Positions 55,983 to 64,000 of a DNA stretch of 64,000 nucleotides are shown piece by piece. The DNA is taken from positions 82,516 to 146,515 of the forward strand of contig NZ_LAKD02000047.1 in the NCBI RefSeq assembly GCF_000968685.2. The letters are read 5' to 3'. Every line of letters begins with the position of its first letter. Position 1 is the first letter of the stretch. The position numbers and the translations under genes were made by a program. The DNA comes from Streptomyces antioxidans (lineage in GTDB: Bacteria; Actinomycetota; Actinomycetes; Streptomycetales; Streptomycetaceae). The notes under the pieces are model-generated. The model made no database searches. It was not told where the DNA came from and worked only from the letters and a program-made list of their open reading frames with translations.

Positions 55983-57707
55983 TCAGCTGGGCGCGGCCTG
56001 GGGCTCGGCCCGCTCGGCAAGCGTCTCCGATCTGGCCGGATCGGCCTCGGACCGGGTCTCGGGCAGCAGCTCCCTGGCGGCCGCCTCACGCAGCTCGACC
56101 TTGCGGACCTTGCCGCTGACCGTCATCGGGAAGGCGTCCATGAGCCGCAGATAGCGGGGGACCTTGTAGTGGGCGAGGCGGCCCCGGCAGAAGCGGACGA
56201 GCTCGTCGCGGGTGAGGGTCCTGGCGCCCTCGCGCAGGATGACGCAGGCCAGGATCTCCTCGCCGTACTTCTCGTCGGGCACGCCGACGACCTGCACATC
56301 CGCGACCTTGGGGTGGGTGTGCAGAAACTCCTCGATCTCCCGCGGATAGACGTTCTCCCCACCGCGGACGATCATGTCCTTGATCCGGCCCACGATCTGG
56401 ACGTAGCCCTCGCCGTCCATCACCGCGAGGTCGCCGGTGTGCATCCAGCGCGCCGAGTCGATCGCCTCGGCGGTCCGCTCGGGCTCCTGCCAGTAGCCGA
56501 GCATCACCGAGTAGCCGCGGGTGCACAGCTCGCCGCGGGTGCCGTGGGGCACGGTCGCCCCGGTCACCGGGTCGACGATCTTGACCTCGACATGCGGCAG
56601 CACCCGGCCGACCGTCGAGGTGCGGCGCATGAGGTCGTCATCGGGCCGGGTCTGGGTGGAGACCGGTGAGGTCTCGGTCATGCCGTAGCAGATGGACACC
56701 TGCTCCATGTGCATCTCGTCGACCACCCGCCGCATCACCTCCACCGGGCAGGGCGATCCGGCCATGATCCCGGTGCGCAGCGAGCTGAGGTCGAAGGTGG
56801 CGAAGTCCGGCAGGGCCAGCTCGGCGATGAACATGGTGGGCACGCCGTACAGCGAGGTGCAGCGCTCCCGTTCGACGGCGGAGAGGGTGGCGACGGCGTC
56901 GAAGGTGGGGGCGGGGATGATCACGCAGGCGCCGTGGGTGGTGGCCGCGAGGTTGCCCATCACCATGCCGAAGCAGTGGTAGAAGGGCACCGGCACACAG
57001 ATCCGGTCCTGGGCGGTGTAGCGGACCGTCTCCCCCACGAAGAAGCCGTTGTTGAGGATGCTGTGGTGGGAGAGGGTGGCGCCCTTGGGGAAGCCGGTGG
57101 TGCCGGAGGTGTACTGGATGTTGACCGGGTCGTCGCAGCCGATCCTGGCCTCGCGCTCGGCCAGCCGCCCGGGGGCGACATCGGCGCCCGCGCGCACCAG
57201 CATCTCCCAGGTCCGGTCGCCGATGTAGATGACGTCGCGCAGCGCGGAGCAGGCGGAGCGCACCTGCTCGACCATCCGGCGGTAGTCGCTGGTCTTGTGC
57301 TCGGTGGAGGCGACCAGGACCGAGATGCCCGCCTGCTGGAGCACATACCGCAGCTCGTGGACGCGGTACGCGGGGTTGATGTTGACCATGATGGCGCCGA
57401 TGCGGGCGGTCGCGTACTGCAACAGCACCCATTCGGGGCAGTTGACGGCCCAGATGCCGACCCGGTCGCCCTTGGCGACCCCCTTGGCCATCAGCCCGAG
57501 CGCGACCTCCTCCACCGAACGGCCGAACTCGGCGTAGGTCCAGCGGCGGCCGGAGGGGACGTCGATGAGCGCGTCACGCTCGCCGTACAGCTCGACGGTA
57601 CGGGCCAGCTGGGCGCCGATGGTGTCGCCGAGCAGCGGGAGGTCACCGACCCCACTGGCGTAGGAGAGCCCGGCTGGGCTCGGTGGGTCGGACGTCAGGT
57701 CGGTCAT
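55983..57707 (-). CDS. fatty-acyl-CoA synthetase (AMP-binding)
   Basis: A 574-residue ANL-superfamily ligase activating fatty acids with ATP and CoA. P-loop YTSGTTGFPKG, A4-A5 region YGMTETSPVS, ARWMHTGDLAVM, hinge GRIKDMIVRGGENVYPREIE and C-terminal catalytic Lys in VSGKVRKVELRE. The YGMTETSPVSTQT and FLHTHPKVADVQVVGVPDEKYGE blocks are typical of long/medium-chain acyl-CoA ligases of beta-oxidation. It lies 73 bases downstream of a second ligase gene on the same strand. Confidence 0.93.
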   Translation of the reverse strand: MTDLTSDPPSPAGLSYASGVGDLPLLGDTIGAQLARTVELYGERDALIDVPSGRRWTYAEFGRSVEEVALGLMAKGVAKGDRVGIWAVNCPEWVLLQYATARIGAIMVNINPAYRVHELRYVLQQAGISVLVASTEHKTSDYRRMVEQVRSACSALRDVIYIGDRTWEMLVRAGADVAPGRLAEREARIGCDDPVNIQYTSGTTGFPKGATLSHHSILNNGFFVGETVRYTAQDRICVPVPFYHCFGMVMGNLAATTHGACVIIPAPTFDAVATLSAVERERCTSLYGVPTMFIAELALPDFATFDLSSLRTGIMAGSPCPVEVMRRVVDEMHMEQVSICYGMTETSPVSTQTRPDDDLMRRTSTVGRVLPHVEVKIVDPVTGATVPHGTRGELCTRGYSVMLGYWQEPERTAEAIDSARWMHTGDLAVMDGEGYVQIVGRIKDMIVRGGENVYPREIEEFLHTHPKVADVQVVGVPDEKYGEEILACVILREGARTLTRDELVRFCRGRLAHYKVPRYLRLMDAFPMTVSGKVRKVELREAAARELLPETRSEADPARSETLAERAEPQAAPS

Positions 57708-57780
57708 GGCAGCTCCTTGGTGTCACGGTCACGGACGCCTTCACGTTCGTGAGGGTGGGTCATCATATGAGCGTCAGTCG

Positions 57781-59568
57781 TCAGATCTCCTCATGAAACT
57801 CGATACCGCCCCCCTGTGCCGTACGTTCACGCAGCTCGATCCGGCGAATCTTCCCGGAAACCGTCTTGGGGAGGTCGGCGAACTCCAGTCGGCGGATCCG
57901 CTTGTACGGCGCGAGCACCGCCCGCGAGTGCGCGAACAGCGCCTTCGCCGTGTCCGGGCCGGGCTCCCAGCCCTCCGCGAGCACGATGTACGCCTTCGGC
58001 ACGGCGAGCCGCACCGGGTCGGGGGCCGGGACGACGGCGGCCTCGGCCACCGCCTCGTGCTCCAGCAGCGCGCTCTCCAGCTCAAACGGGGAGATCTTGT
58101 AGTCGGACGCCTTGAAGACGTCGTCGGAGCGGCCGATGTAGGTGATGTAGCCGTCGGCGTCGCGCGAGCCGATGTCCCCGGTGCGGTAGTAGCCGCCCGC
58201 GGTGGCCTCGGCGGTGCGCTCCTCATCGCCCTCGTAGCCGGTCATCAGGCCGACCGGACGGCCCTCGGGGCCGGTGAGGTCGAGACAGATCTCGCCCTCC
58301 GTACCCGGCCGGCCGGTGACCGGATCGAGCAGGACGACCCGGAAGCCGGGCGTTGGCCGTCCCATCGAGCCCGGCTTGAGCGGCTGTCCGGGGCTGTTGG
58401 CCACCTGGACGGCCGTCTCGGTCTGGCCGAAGCCGTCCCGGATGGTCACCCCCCAGGCGCGCCGTACGTGCTCGATGACCTCGGGGTTCAGCGGCTCGCC
58501 CGCGGCGATGGCCTCCCGGGGCGGGGTGCGCAGCTGGGTGAGATCGGCCTGGATGAGCATCCGCCAGACGGTGGGCGGGGCGCAGAAGGTGGTGATGCCG
58601 CAGCTGTCCATCTCGGCCATCAGCCGGGCGGCGTCAAAGCGGGTGTAGTTGTGGACGAAGACGGTGGCCTCGGCGTTCCAGGGGGCGAAGAGATTGGACC
58701 AGGCGTGCTTGGCCCATCCGGGGGAGGAGATGTTGAGGTGGACATCGCCCGGTTTGAGCCCGATCCAGTACATCGTCGACAGATGTCCGATGGGGTAGGA
58801 GACATGGGTGTGCTCGACCAGCTTGGGGCGGGCGGTGGTGCCGGAGGTGAAGTAGAGCATCAGGGGGTCGGTGGCGAGGGTGGGCCCGTCGGGGGTGAAG
58901 GGCTCGTCGTCCCCTGCACGACCGTCCGTGGCACCGTGACCCCCGGCACCGCCGCCCGAGGCACCCCCGTCCGTGGCACCCCTCGCCGTGCCCGCCGTGC
59001 CGTCCACCGTGATGGCGGCGGTCCCCGCGTCCTCGTAGGCGAGCCAGCCCCCGGGCGCGCCGCCGACCGCGATCCTGGTGTAGTCCCCGGCCACGTCCGC
59101 GAACTTGCCGGTGTCCCCGGCCCGTACGATCACATGCCGCGCCCGGCCGCGCTCGATGCGGTCGGCGAGGTCGAGCGGCCCGAGCAGCGGGGTGGCGGGG
59201 ATGACCACGGCGCGCAGCTTCATCGCGGCCAGCGCGGTCTCCCACAGCTCGACCTGGTTGCCGAGCATGACCACGATGCGGTCCCCCGCCCGCACCCCGT
59301 GCTCGCGCAGCCAGTTCGCGGCCCGGTTGGAGCGGCGGCGCAGCTCCTCGAAGGTCAGCCGGATCTCGCCGCCGTCCTCCTCCACGATGTGCAGGGCGGT
59401 ACGGTCACCGGCGCGCCCGGCGATGCCGTCGAACCAGTCCAGGGCCCAGTTGAAGCGCTCCGGGCGGGGCCAGCGGAACCCCTCGTACGCCGCCGCGTAG
59501 TCCTCCCGGTGACCGAGCAGGAAGTCCCGTGCCGCGCGGAAGTCCTGGGCCGGATTCATTGGTGTCAC
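57781..59568 (-). CDS. medium-chain acyl-CoA synthetase (ACSM-like)
   Basis: A 595-residue ANL ligase of the medium-chain/acetyl-CoA-synthetase-like branch: FNWALDWFDGIA at the start, YFTSGTTARPKLVEHTH, SSPGWAKHAWSNLFAPWNAE, DGFGQTETAV, YYRTGDIGSRD, SDDVFKASDYKISPFELESA and KTVSGKIRRIELRE. An unusual Gly/Ala/Asp-rich insertion (~residues 193-222; GGASGGGAGGHGATDGRAGD) interrupts the N-terminal domain, probably a surface loop. The start is GTG 59568 (AGGAGG four bases upstream) or ATG 59559. First gene of a two-ligase operon divergent from the LuxR-type regulator. Confidence 0.92.
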   Translation of the reverse strand: MTPMNPAQDFRAARDFLLGHREDYAAAYEGFRWPRPERFNWALDWFDGIAGRAGDRTALHIVEEDGGEIRLTFEELRRRSNRAANWLREHGVRAGDRIVVMLGNQVELWETALAAMKLRAVVIPATPLLGPLDLADRIERGRARHVIVRAGDTGKFADVAGDYTRIAVGGAPGGWLAYEDAGTAAITVDGTAGTARGATDGGASGGGAGGHGATDGRAGDDEPFTPDGPTLATDPLMLYFTSGTTARPKLVEHTHVSYPIGHLSTMYWIGLKPGDVHLNISSPGWAKHAWSNLFAPWNAEATVFVHNYTRFDAARLMAEMDSCGITTFCAPPTVWRMLIQADLTQLRTPPREAIAAGEPLNPEVIEHVRRAWGVTIRDGFGQTETAVQVANSPGQPLKPGSMGRPTPGFRVVLLDPVTGRPGTEGEICLDLTGPEGRPVGLMTGYEGDEERTAEATAGGYYRTGDIGSRDADGYITYIGRSDDVFKASDYKISPFELESALLEHEAVAEAAVVPAPDPVRLAVPKAYIVLAEGWEPGPDTAKALFAHSRAVLAPYKRIRRLEFADLPKTVSGKIRRIELRERTAQGGGIEFHEEI

Positions 59569-59653
59569 TTGTCCTCCTGAAGGCCGTACCGCTCGCTAGC
59601 ATCGTGCGACGGGTGATCTGAGTCTCACTACCCCCGGACGGGGGTGGCGCTGG

Positions 59654-60586
59654 ATGCGGGAGGTGGCCGTGGCGGGATCGGACGGGGCGGGCTCGGGCGG
59701 GGCCGTTGACGTGCGGAGCACGCTGCAGCGGATGCGCCGGCGCGGTGGGCTGCCCGTCGCGTTCGGCGGGCTCTTCTCGGGCGCACGGCAGTTCCGGATC
59801 TCGGAACTCACCGGCACCACGACCAACTCCCTGCGGGGACTGGCCATCACACCGGGCAACGGCCTCGGTGGCAAGGTCCTCACCATGTCCAGGCCGATCT
59901 CGGTAGCGGACTACCCCGCCTCGCGGGCGATCAGCCATGAATACGACGCGGCGGTGGGTGCGGAGGGGCTGCGCTCGATGCTCGCGGTGCCGGTGGTGGT
60001 GCGCGGGCAGGTACGCGGGGTGCTGTACGGCGCGCTGCGCCAGCCGCTGGTGCTCGGCGACCGGGCGCTGAGCTCGGCCGTGGAGGCGGCGCGCGAACTG
60101 GAGCGGGCACTGGAGCACGAGCTGGCGCAGGAGCTGGCGGCGCGGGACGAGGCGCAGCGGCTGCTGGCGGAGGCGCGCCAGCGGCGGCTGCGGGGGCAGC
60201 CGCGGTGGGCACCGCCCGCGGAGGAGACCGATCCGGCGGTGTGGGAGGAGGTGCGCGAGGCCCATGGCGATCTGCGGGCCCTGGCGCACCGGGTGCCCGA
60301 CCCCCAGCTGCGGGAGGAGATACTCACCGCCTGCTCCCGGCTGGCCAGGGCGTCCTCGGGAGGCGGCCGGGAGCGGGAGCGCCCGGGCGGGGTGGAGCTT
60401 TCGCCGCGCGAGGTGGATGTGCTGGCGTGCGTGGCCTCGGGGGCGACGAATTCGGCGGCGGCGGAGCGGCTGGGGCTGCGCCCTGAGACGGTCAAGAGCT
60501 ATCTGCGGTCCTCGATGCGGAAGTTGGGGGCCCGCACCCGTCTCCACGCGGTGGTCGAGGCCCGCCGGGCGGGGCTGCTGCCGTAG
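59654..60586 (+). CDS. GAF-domain LuxR-family transcriptional regulator
   Basis: A 310-residue regulator with a GAF-like sensor domain at ~25-150 (LITPGNGLGGKVL-type core: ITPGNGLGGKVLTMSRPISV, LAVPVVVRGQVRGVLYGALR), a helical linker (150-240) and a C-terminal LuxR/FixJ HTH at ~245-305 (LSPREVDVLACVASGATNSA, RLGLRPETVKSYLRSSMRKL). It is divergent from the two acyl-CoA synthetase genes with 85 bases between, so it probably controls them in response to an acyl or aromatic ligand. ATG start; no receiver domain, so not a classical response regulator. Confidence 0.88.
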   Translation: MREVAVAGSDGAGSGGAVDVRSTLQRMRRRGGLPVAFGGLFSGARQFRISELTGTTTNSLRGLAITPGNGLGGKVLTMSRPISVADYPASRAISHEYDAAVGAEGLRSMLAVPVVVRGQVRGVLYGALRQPLVLGDRALSSAVEAARELERALEHELAQELAARDEAQRLLAEARQRRLRGQPRWAPPAEETDPAVWEEVREAHGDLRALAHRVPDPQLREEILTACSRLARASSGGGRERERPGGVELSPREVDVLACVASGATNSAAAERLGLRPETVKSYLRSSMRKLGARTRLHAVVEARRAGLLP

Positions 60587-60619
60587 GGGGCGTCCGGCGG
60601 TACGCGTACGCCTGCGGCG

Positions 60620-60800
60620 GGCTGCTCCCCTGCCCGCCCCTTCCCACAACCGGGGCTCCGCCCCGGACCCCGCTCTTCAAACTCCCCCAGCTACCGCTGG
60701 GAGGTGCCCCCTGGAGAGGCTGATTTTCAGGGCGTCCGGGGTCCAGGGGCGGAGCCTCCTGGTTCGGGAAGGGGCGGGTGGGGGAAAGCGTGGATATGCG
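60620..60800. repeat. complete inverted intergenic element
   Basis: Left arm CCGCCCCTTCCCACAACC, GGGGCTCCGCCCCGG, ACCCCG (from ~60630) and right arm CGGGGTCCAGGGGCGGAGCC..GGAAGGGGCGGG (to ~60780) are inverted copies around a centre containing CTCCCCCAGCTACCGCTGGG. Followed by GGATATGCGGCTCCGCCGCG. This is the two-armed form of the family seen as single arms elsewhere. It fills the 343-base gap before corA; the rest carries the corA promoter region. Confidence 0.65.
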
Positions 60801-60929
60801 GCTCCGCCGCGTGGTCCGCCGGACCGGGCCGGACGCCCAGCGGGCAGTCCGCCGCTCCTCCCAGGGCGCACGCCGACCATATGGGGCGATACCCTGCACT
60901 GAGGTCAGTGCAAGGTGAGGACCCCCTCT

Positions 60930-62102
60930 ATGTCCGAGCGCCGTCGTGCCACGAAGCGCTACCCCTGGCGGCGCCCCGCCGGGGCGGGCCGGGCCGACGC
61001 CACCCCACGCCCCGTCCCGGGCCCGCCGCGCGGCGAGCCGCCGGCCCCGACGGCCGACGGGGCCCCGGCCGAGATCGACGAGCGGAGTGTGGTGGACGCC
61101 GCGGTGTACCGGGACGGCCGCCGGGTCGGCACTCCCGACTCGCTCGCCGCCACCTACCGGCGGCTGCGCGAGGAGACGGGCGCCATGGCGTGGATCGGGC
61201 TGTACCGACCGAGCGAGGCGGAGCTCCTGTCACTGGCCGAGGAGTTCGATCTGCACAAGCTGGCCATCGAGGACGCGATGGAGGCCCATCAGCGCCCCAA
61301 GCTGGAGCGCTACGGCGAAACCCTCTTCGTGGTGCTGCGCGCCGCCCGCTATCTCGACGCGCCGGAGGAGGTGGACTTCGGCGAGCTGCACGTCTTCGTG
61401 GGCCCCGACTTCGTCATCACCGTCCGGCACGGCGCGGCGCCGGACCTGTCGGCGGTGCGCACCCGGATGGAGTCCACCCCCGAGCTGCTGGCGCTGGGCC
61501 CCGAGGCCGTGCTGTACGCGATCCTCGACGCGGCCGTGGACGGCTACGCACCCGTCGTGGCGGGGGTGCAGAACGACATCGACGAGATCGAGACCGAGGT
61601 CTTCCGCGGCGACCCCGAGGTCTCGCGGCGCATCTACGAGCTCTCCCGCGAGATGGTGGAGTTCCAGCGCGCCACCCGTCCCCTGGTCGGGATGTTGCAC
61701 GGGCTGATGGCGGGCTTCGACAAGTACGGCACCGATGAGGAGCTGCAGCGCTATCTGCGGGACGTCGCCGACCACGTCACCCACACCAGCGAGCGGGTGG
61801 ACGGCTTCCGCTCGGCCCTCACCGACATCCTCGCGGTCAACGCCACCCTGGTGACCCAGCAGCAGAACGCCGAGATGCGGGCGCTGGCCGAGGCGGGCTT
61901 CGAGCAGAACGAGGAGGTCAAGAAGATCTCCGCATGGGCGGCCATCCTGTTCGCCCCCACCCTGGTCGGCACCATCTACGGGATGAACTTCACCCATATG
62001 CCCGAGCTGCACTGGGTGCTGGGTTACCCCTTCGCGATCCTGCTGATGGCGGTGGTGTGCGTCAGCCTGTACCTCATCTTCAAGCGCCGCGGCTGGCTCT
62101 GA
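60930..62102 (+). CDS. corA: CorA-family magnesium/cobalt transporter
   Basis: A 390-residue CorA channel. The first ~70 residues are a Pro/Arg-rich tail, then the cytoplasmic alpha/beta funnel domain (WIGLYRPSEAELLSLAEEFD, VLRAARYLDAPEEVDFGELH), the long stalk helix (NAEMRALAEAGFEQNEEVKK) and two C-terminal membrane helices with the selectivity motif YGMNFTHMPEL. The pentamer conducts Mg2+. ATG 60930 has GAGG nine bases upstream; a GTG at 60915 would add five residues. Confidence 0.93.
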   Translation: MSERRRATKRYPWRRPAGAGRADATPRPVPGPPRGEPPAPTADGAPAEIDERSVVDAAVYRDGRRVGTPDSLAATYRRLREETGAMAWIGLYRPSEAELLSLAEEFDLHKLAIEDAMEAHQRPKLERYGETLFVVLRAARYLDAPEEVDFGELHVFVGPDFVITVRHGAAPDLSAVRTRMESTPELLALGPEAVLYAILDAAVDGYAPVVAGVQNDIDEIETEVFRGDPEVSRRIYELSREMVEFQRATRPLVGMLHGLMAGFDKYGTDEELQRYLRDVADHVTHTSERVDGFRSALTDILAVNATLVTQQQNAEMRALAEAGFEQNEEVKKISAWAAILFAPTLVGTIYGMNFTHMPELHWVLGYPFAILLMAVVCVSLYLIFKRRGWL

Positions 62103-62246
62103 CGGCGTAACACCTCTCCGGCCGGACCGGCGGTTCAGGGAAATCCCTCGATGAACCGCTGATTCGGCCGCTTTCCGTAGCCCCCGCATGCCGTTTGTGC
62201 TTCGATGCCGCACGGCACCGGTAGGCGGGCGACGGGAGTGTGGGGC

Positions 62247-63137
62247 ATGGACCGGCGAGGGTTCCTCAGGGGCGCGGCCGCACTGTCCACCGCGGGGCTG
62301 GTCACCGCCGTCGGCGGCACCGCGACGGCCACCGCGGCGCCGCCCAGGCCGACCGCCGCCCAGGACTGGCTGTCGGCCATCGCCGACGCCACTCCGGTGC
62401 AGCGGCTGACCCTGCCCGGAACCCACGATTCCGGCGCCCGCTTCGGCGGGCCGTGGACGGAGTGCCAGAACACCACCATCGCCGACCAGCTGGCCAGTGG
62501 CATCCGCTTCCTGGACATCCGCTGCCGCGCGTTCGACAACGCCTTCCCCATCCACCACGGCGCCTTCTACCAGAACCTCAACTTCGACGATGTGCTCGGC
62601 GCCTGCCGCTCCTTCCTCTCCGCGCATCCGTCGGAGACCGTGCTGATGCGGGTCAAGCAGGAGTACTCGGAGGAGAGCGCCGCGGAGTTCCGCCGGATCT
62701 TCGACATCTACCTGGACGACAAGGGCTGGCGCTCGCTGTTCCGCCTGGACAGCACCCTCCCCGCCCTGGGCCAGGCCCGGGGCAGGGTGGTGCTGCTCGC
62801 CGACTCGGACAACATGCCGGGGGTACGGTACGGCGACGGCGCGCTCTTCGACATCCAGGACGACTACATGGCGGAGCCGATCGGCAAGTACCCGAAGATC
62901 GAGGCGCAGTTCCGCAAGGCGGCGGCCGAGCCCGGCAAGCTCTTCGTCAACTACGTCTCCACCGCCGCCCTGCTGCCGCCCCGCTCCAACGCTGACCGGC
63001 TGAACCCGCAGGTGACATCGTTCCTCGAGGGCGCCGAGGCCCAGGGCTGGACCGGGCTCGGGATCGTTCCGATGGACTTCCCGAACACCGCGTCCGGCCT
63101 GGTCGACGCCCTCGTCCGGCACAATCCGGCGGGCTGA
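62247..63137 (+). CDS. Tat-exported phosphatidylinositol-specific phospholipase C-like protein
   Basis: A 296-residue secreted enzyme. The N-terminus MDRRGFLRGAAALSTAG is a twin-arginine signal, cleaved near ATAA. The PI-PLC X domain has both catalytic histidines: His60 in LPGTHDSG and His104 in PIHHGAFY; IRFLDIRCR and TVLMRVKQEYSEES match the bacterial family. It cleaves phosphatidylinositol to cyclic inositol phosphate and diacylglycerol. ATG 62247 is used because the signal starts there; the frame from 62205 would displace it. Monocistronic. Confidence 0.92.
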   Translation: MDRRGFLRGAAALSTAGLVTAVGGTATATAAPPRPTAAQDWLSAIADATPVQRLTLPGTHDSGARFGGPWTECQNTTIADQLASGIRFLDIRCRAFDNAFPIHHGAFYQNLNFDDVLGACRSFLSAHPSETVLMRVKQEYSEESAAEFRRIFDIYLDDKGWRSLFRLDSTLPALGQARGRVVLLADSDNMPGVRYGDGALFDIQDDYMAEPIGKYPKIEAQFRKAAAEPGKLFVNYVSTAALLPPRSNADRLNPQVTSFLEGAEAQGWTGLGIVPMDFPNTASGLVDALVRHNPAG

Positions 63138-63152
63138 CCGCCGGGCGGGCAG

Positions 63153-63215
63153 CAGCGGCCTTGAGGCGCCAGCGGCTGTGAGGCGTCAACGGCCGTGGGG
63201 CGTCAGCGGCCGCGG
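63153..63215. repeat. 17-bp tandem repeat across a stop codon
   Basis: CAGCGGCCTTGAGGCGC, CAGCGGCTGTGAGGCGT, CAACGGCCGTGGGGCGT and a partial fourth unit. The GH6 gene stop (63203, TCA on plus strand) lies at the junction of units three and four. It fills the spacer between the convergent PI-PLC and GH6 genes. Confidence 0.6.
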
Positions 63216-64000
63216 ATCCGGCGGAAGGCGCTGACCGCCGGGTCCGCGTAGCGCACCAGCTCCAGCGCCTGCTCGGGGAACCACTGCCCCGCCTCGGGGT
63301 TGACGGTCCCGCGCACCGGGTCCAGGGGCCCGTCGGTGCCGCGCAGACAGCGCCCGTCCGACTCGCCCGGCGTCTTCACCCACAGCGCGGCGTCCATCAG
63401 GGCGTCGCCGGTGCGGGTGGTGGGGCGCCTGCCCAGGCCCCGGCCCGGCGGGTTGCACCATGGCTGCACATCGGGGTGCCGGTGGGTGGCGGGCCTCGGG
63501 GCCCAGGGGCCCTGGCCGTTGCGGCTGGTGTCGGTGACGTAGTGCTTCATCCGGGCCGGGTCGTCCGGTGCGTGGGCGCGCAGCCAGCGGCGGGCATGCC
63601 GCCGCGACCAGCTCTGCTCGGCGCAGTCCTCGGGGTCCCCGCCCTCGTCGGCGTAGGCGAGGCAGGAGGAGACCAGCCGTCCGTACCAGGCGCTGTCCTG
63701 GTCGGTCTGGTAGTGGGAGACATTGAGGGCGAAGCCGGTGGCGCGGTCGATCCCGGCCTTGATCAGCCGGGGCACGATGTCGCTGACGGAGTGCCAGCCG
63801 GCGTGGCCCGCGTCCAGGTAGACCGACGCGTTGCCGAGCGCGCCGAGGATGTCGACCGCGTAGTTGATCCCGGAGTAGCGGGCGGCGGTCTCCGGGTCCT
63901 CGACCACCGGGGTGTCGACGTCGCCGGTGTCGCTCACGTCCTCGGAGTCGGGGGTCACGGGGTCGGGGGTCACGGGGTCGGGGGTCACGGAGTCGGGGGT
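63203..64000 (-). CDS. GH6 family cellulase / cellobiohydrolase, 5' end beyond window
   Basis: About 266 C-terminal residues of a glycoside hydrolase family 6 enzyme; the start lies beyond the right edge. Family motifs: YSGINYAVDILGALGNASVY, YLDAGHAGWHS, FALNVSHYQ, VTDTSRNGQGPW, WCNPPGRGLG and DAALWVKTPGESDGRC. These are the product-side loops and substrate-binding Trp/Asp residues of GH6. The visible N-terminal part is a TPDPV repeat (TPDSVTPDPVTPDPVTPDSE) encoded by a 15-bp minisatellite, located where GH6 enzymes have the loop after the conserved EPDS segment. The catalytic acid is outside the window. Confidence 0.88.
   Translation of the reverse strand, partial: TPDSVTPDPVTPDPVTPDSEDVSDTGDVDTPVVEDPETAARYSGINYAVDILGALGNASVYLDAGHAGWHSVSDIVPRLIKAGIDRATGFALNVSHYQTDQDSAWYGRLVSSCLAYADEGGDPEDCAEQSWSRRHARRWLRAHAPDDPARMKHYVTDTSRNGQGPWAPRPATHRHPDVQPWCNPPGRGLGRRPTTRTGDALMDAALWVKTPGESDGRCLRGTDGPLDPVRGTVNPEAGQWFPEQALELVRYADPAVSAFRRIRGR
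63945..64000. repeat. 15-bp coding minisatellite in GH6 gene
   Basis: G[GA]GTCGGGGGTCACG units at 63945-63959, 63960-63974, 63975-63989 and a partial one to the window end, encoding TPD(P/S)V pentapeptides. Continues beyond the window. Confidence 0.75.

Noticed and set aside
1..64000. tRNA, rRNA or riboswitch genes
   Set aside because: No cloverleaf with conserved TTCGA-type loop, no rRNA core sequence and no recognisable riboswitch core was found by reading; a covariance-model search could still find something small.

Overview
The window is high-GC actinobacterial DNA and almost certainly chromosomal Streptomyces. The grounds are strong G/C bias at third codon positions, frequent GTG starts, ATGA/GTGA gene overlaps, Streptomyces-type families (gluABCD-like uptake operon, an RNase Sa homologue, a DUF6278-like protein, an EF-hand protein) and GC-rich intergenic hairpin repeats. 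I see no rRNA, tRNA or CRISPR array and no intact transposase or integrase.

Layout. 0-1.3 kb: end of a reductive pyrimidine/beta-amino-acid operon (nitrilase-type amidohydrolase and class III aminotransferase), followed by a large imperfect palindrome. 1.8-10 kb: a low-complexity protein, a MarR/MFS/isochorismatase-like operon, gamma-glutamyltransferase and an unknown membrane-anchored protein. 10.4-16.4 kb: exported S15-like hydrolase, gluABCD-type uptake operon, hairpin-repeat array. 16.6-21.3 kb: exported SGNH hydrolase, exonuclease III, MBL-fold protein, and a fused enol-lactonase/carboxymuconolactone decarboxylase. 21.3-32.1 kb: carbohydrate genes (ROK kinase, sugar ABC transporter, GntR regulator, KDPG aldolase, KDG-type kinase) with an exported cyclohexadienyl-dehydratase-like protein between them. 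32.3-36 kb: secreted RNase, XRE-cupin regulator, AIM24 protein, EF-hand protein. 36.0-37.7 kb: a compositionally odd segment with one orphan gene and a frameshifted remnant.

38.2-54.2 kb is a purine ring catabolism region: allantoicase, allantoinase, NCS1 permease, Asp/Glu/hydantoin racemase-family protein, IclR regulator (AllR-like), MobA-like nucleotidyltransferase, malate synthase, 8-oxoguanine deaminase, urate oxidase, HIU hydrolase and OHCU decarboxylase. Together these take urate to allantoin, then ureidoglycolate and glyoxylate, and condense glyoxylate with acetyl-CoA. A shared operator-like motif of the form TTCAA-N7-TTGA lies upstream of allantoinase, the urate oxidase operon and malate synthase. 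In the last two, its distal half forms the -35 element. No ureidoglycolate lyase or xanthine dehydrogenase is in the window.

54.3-64 kb: zinc-ribbon/Mrr-like protein, lipoprotein metallopeptidase, two acyl-CoA synthetases with a divergent GAF-LuxR regulator, CorA, a Tat-exported PI-PLC-like protein, and a partial GH6 cellulase containing a 15-bp minisatellite at the window edge.
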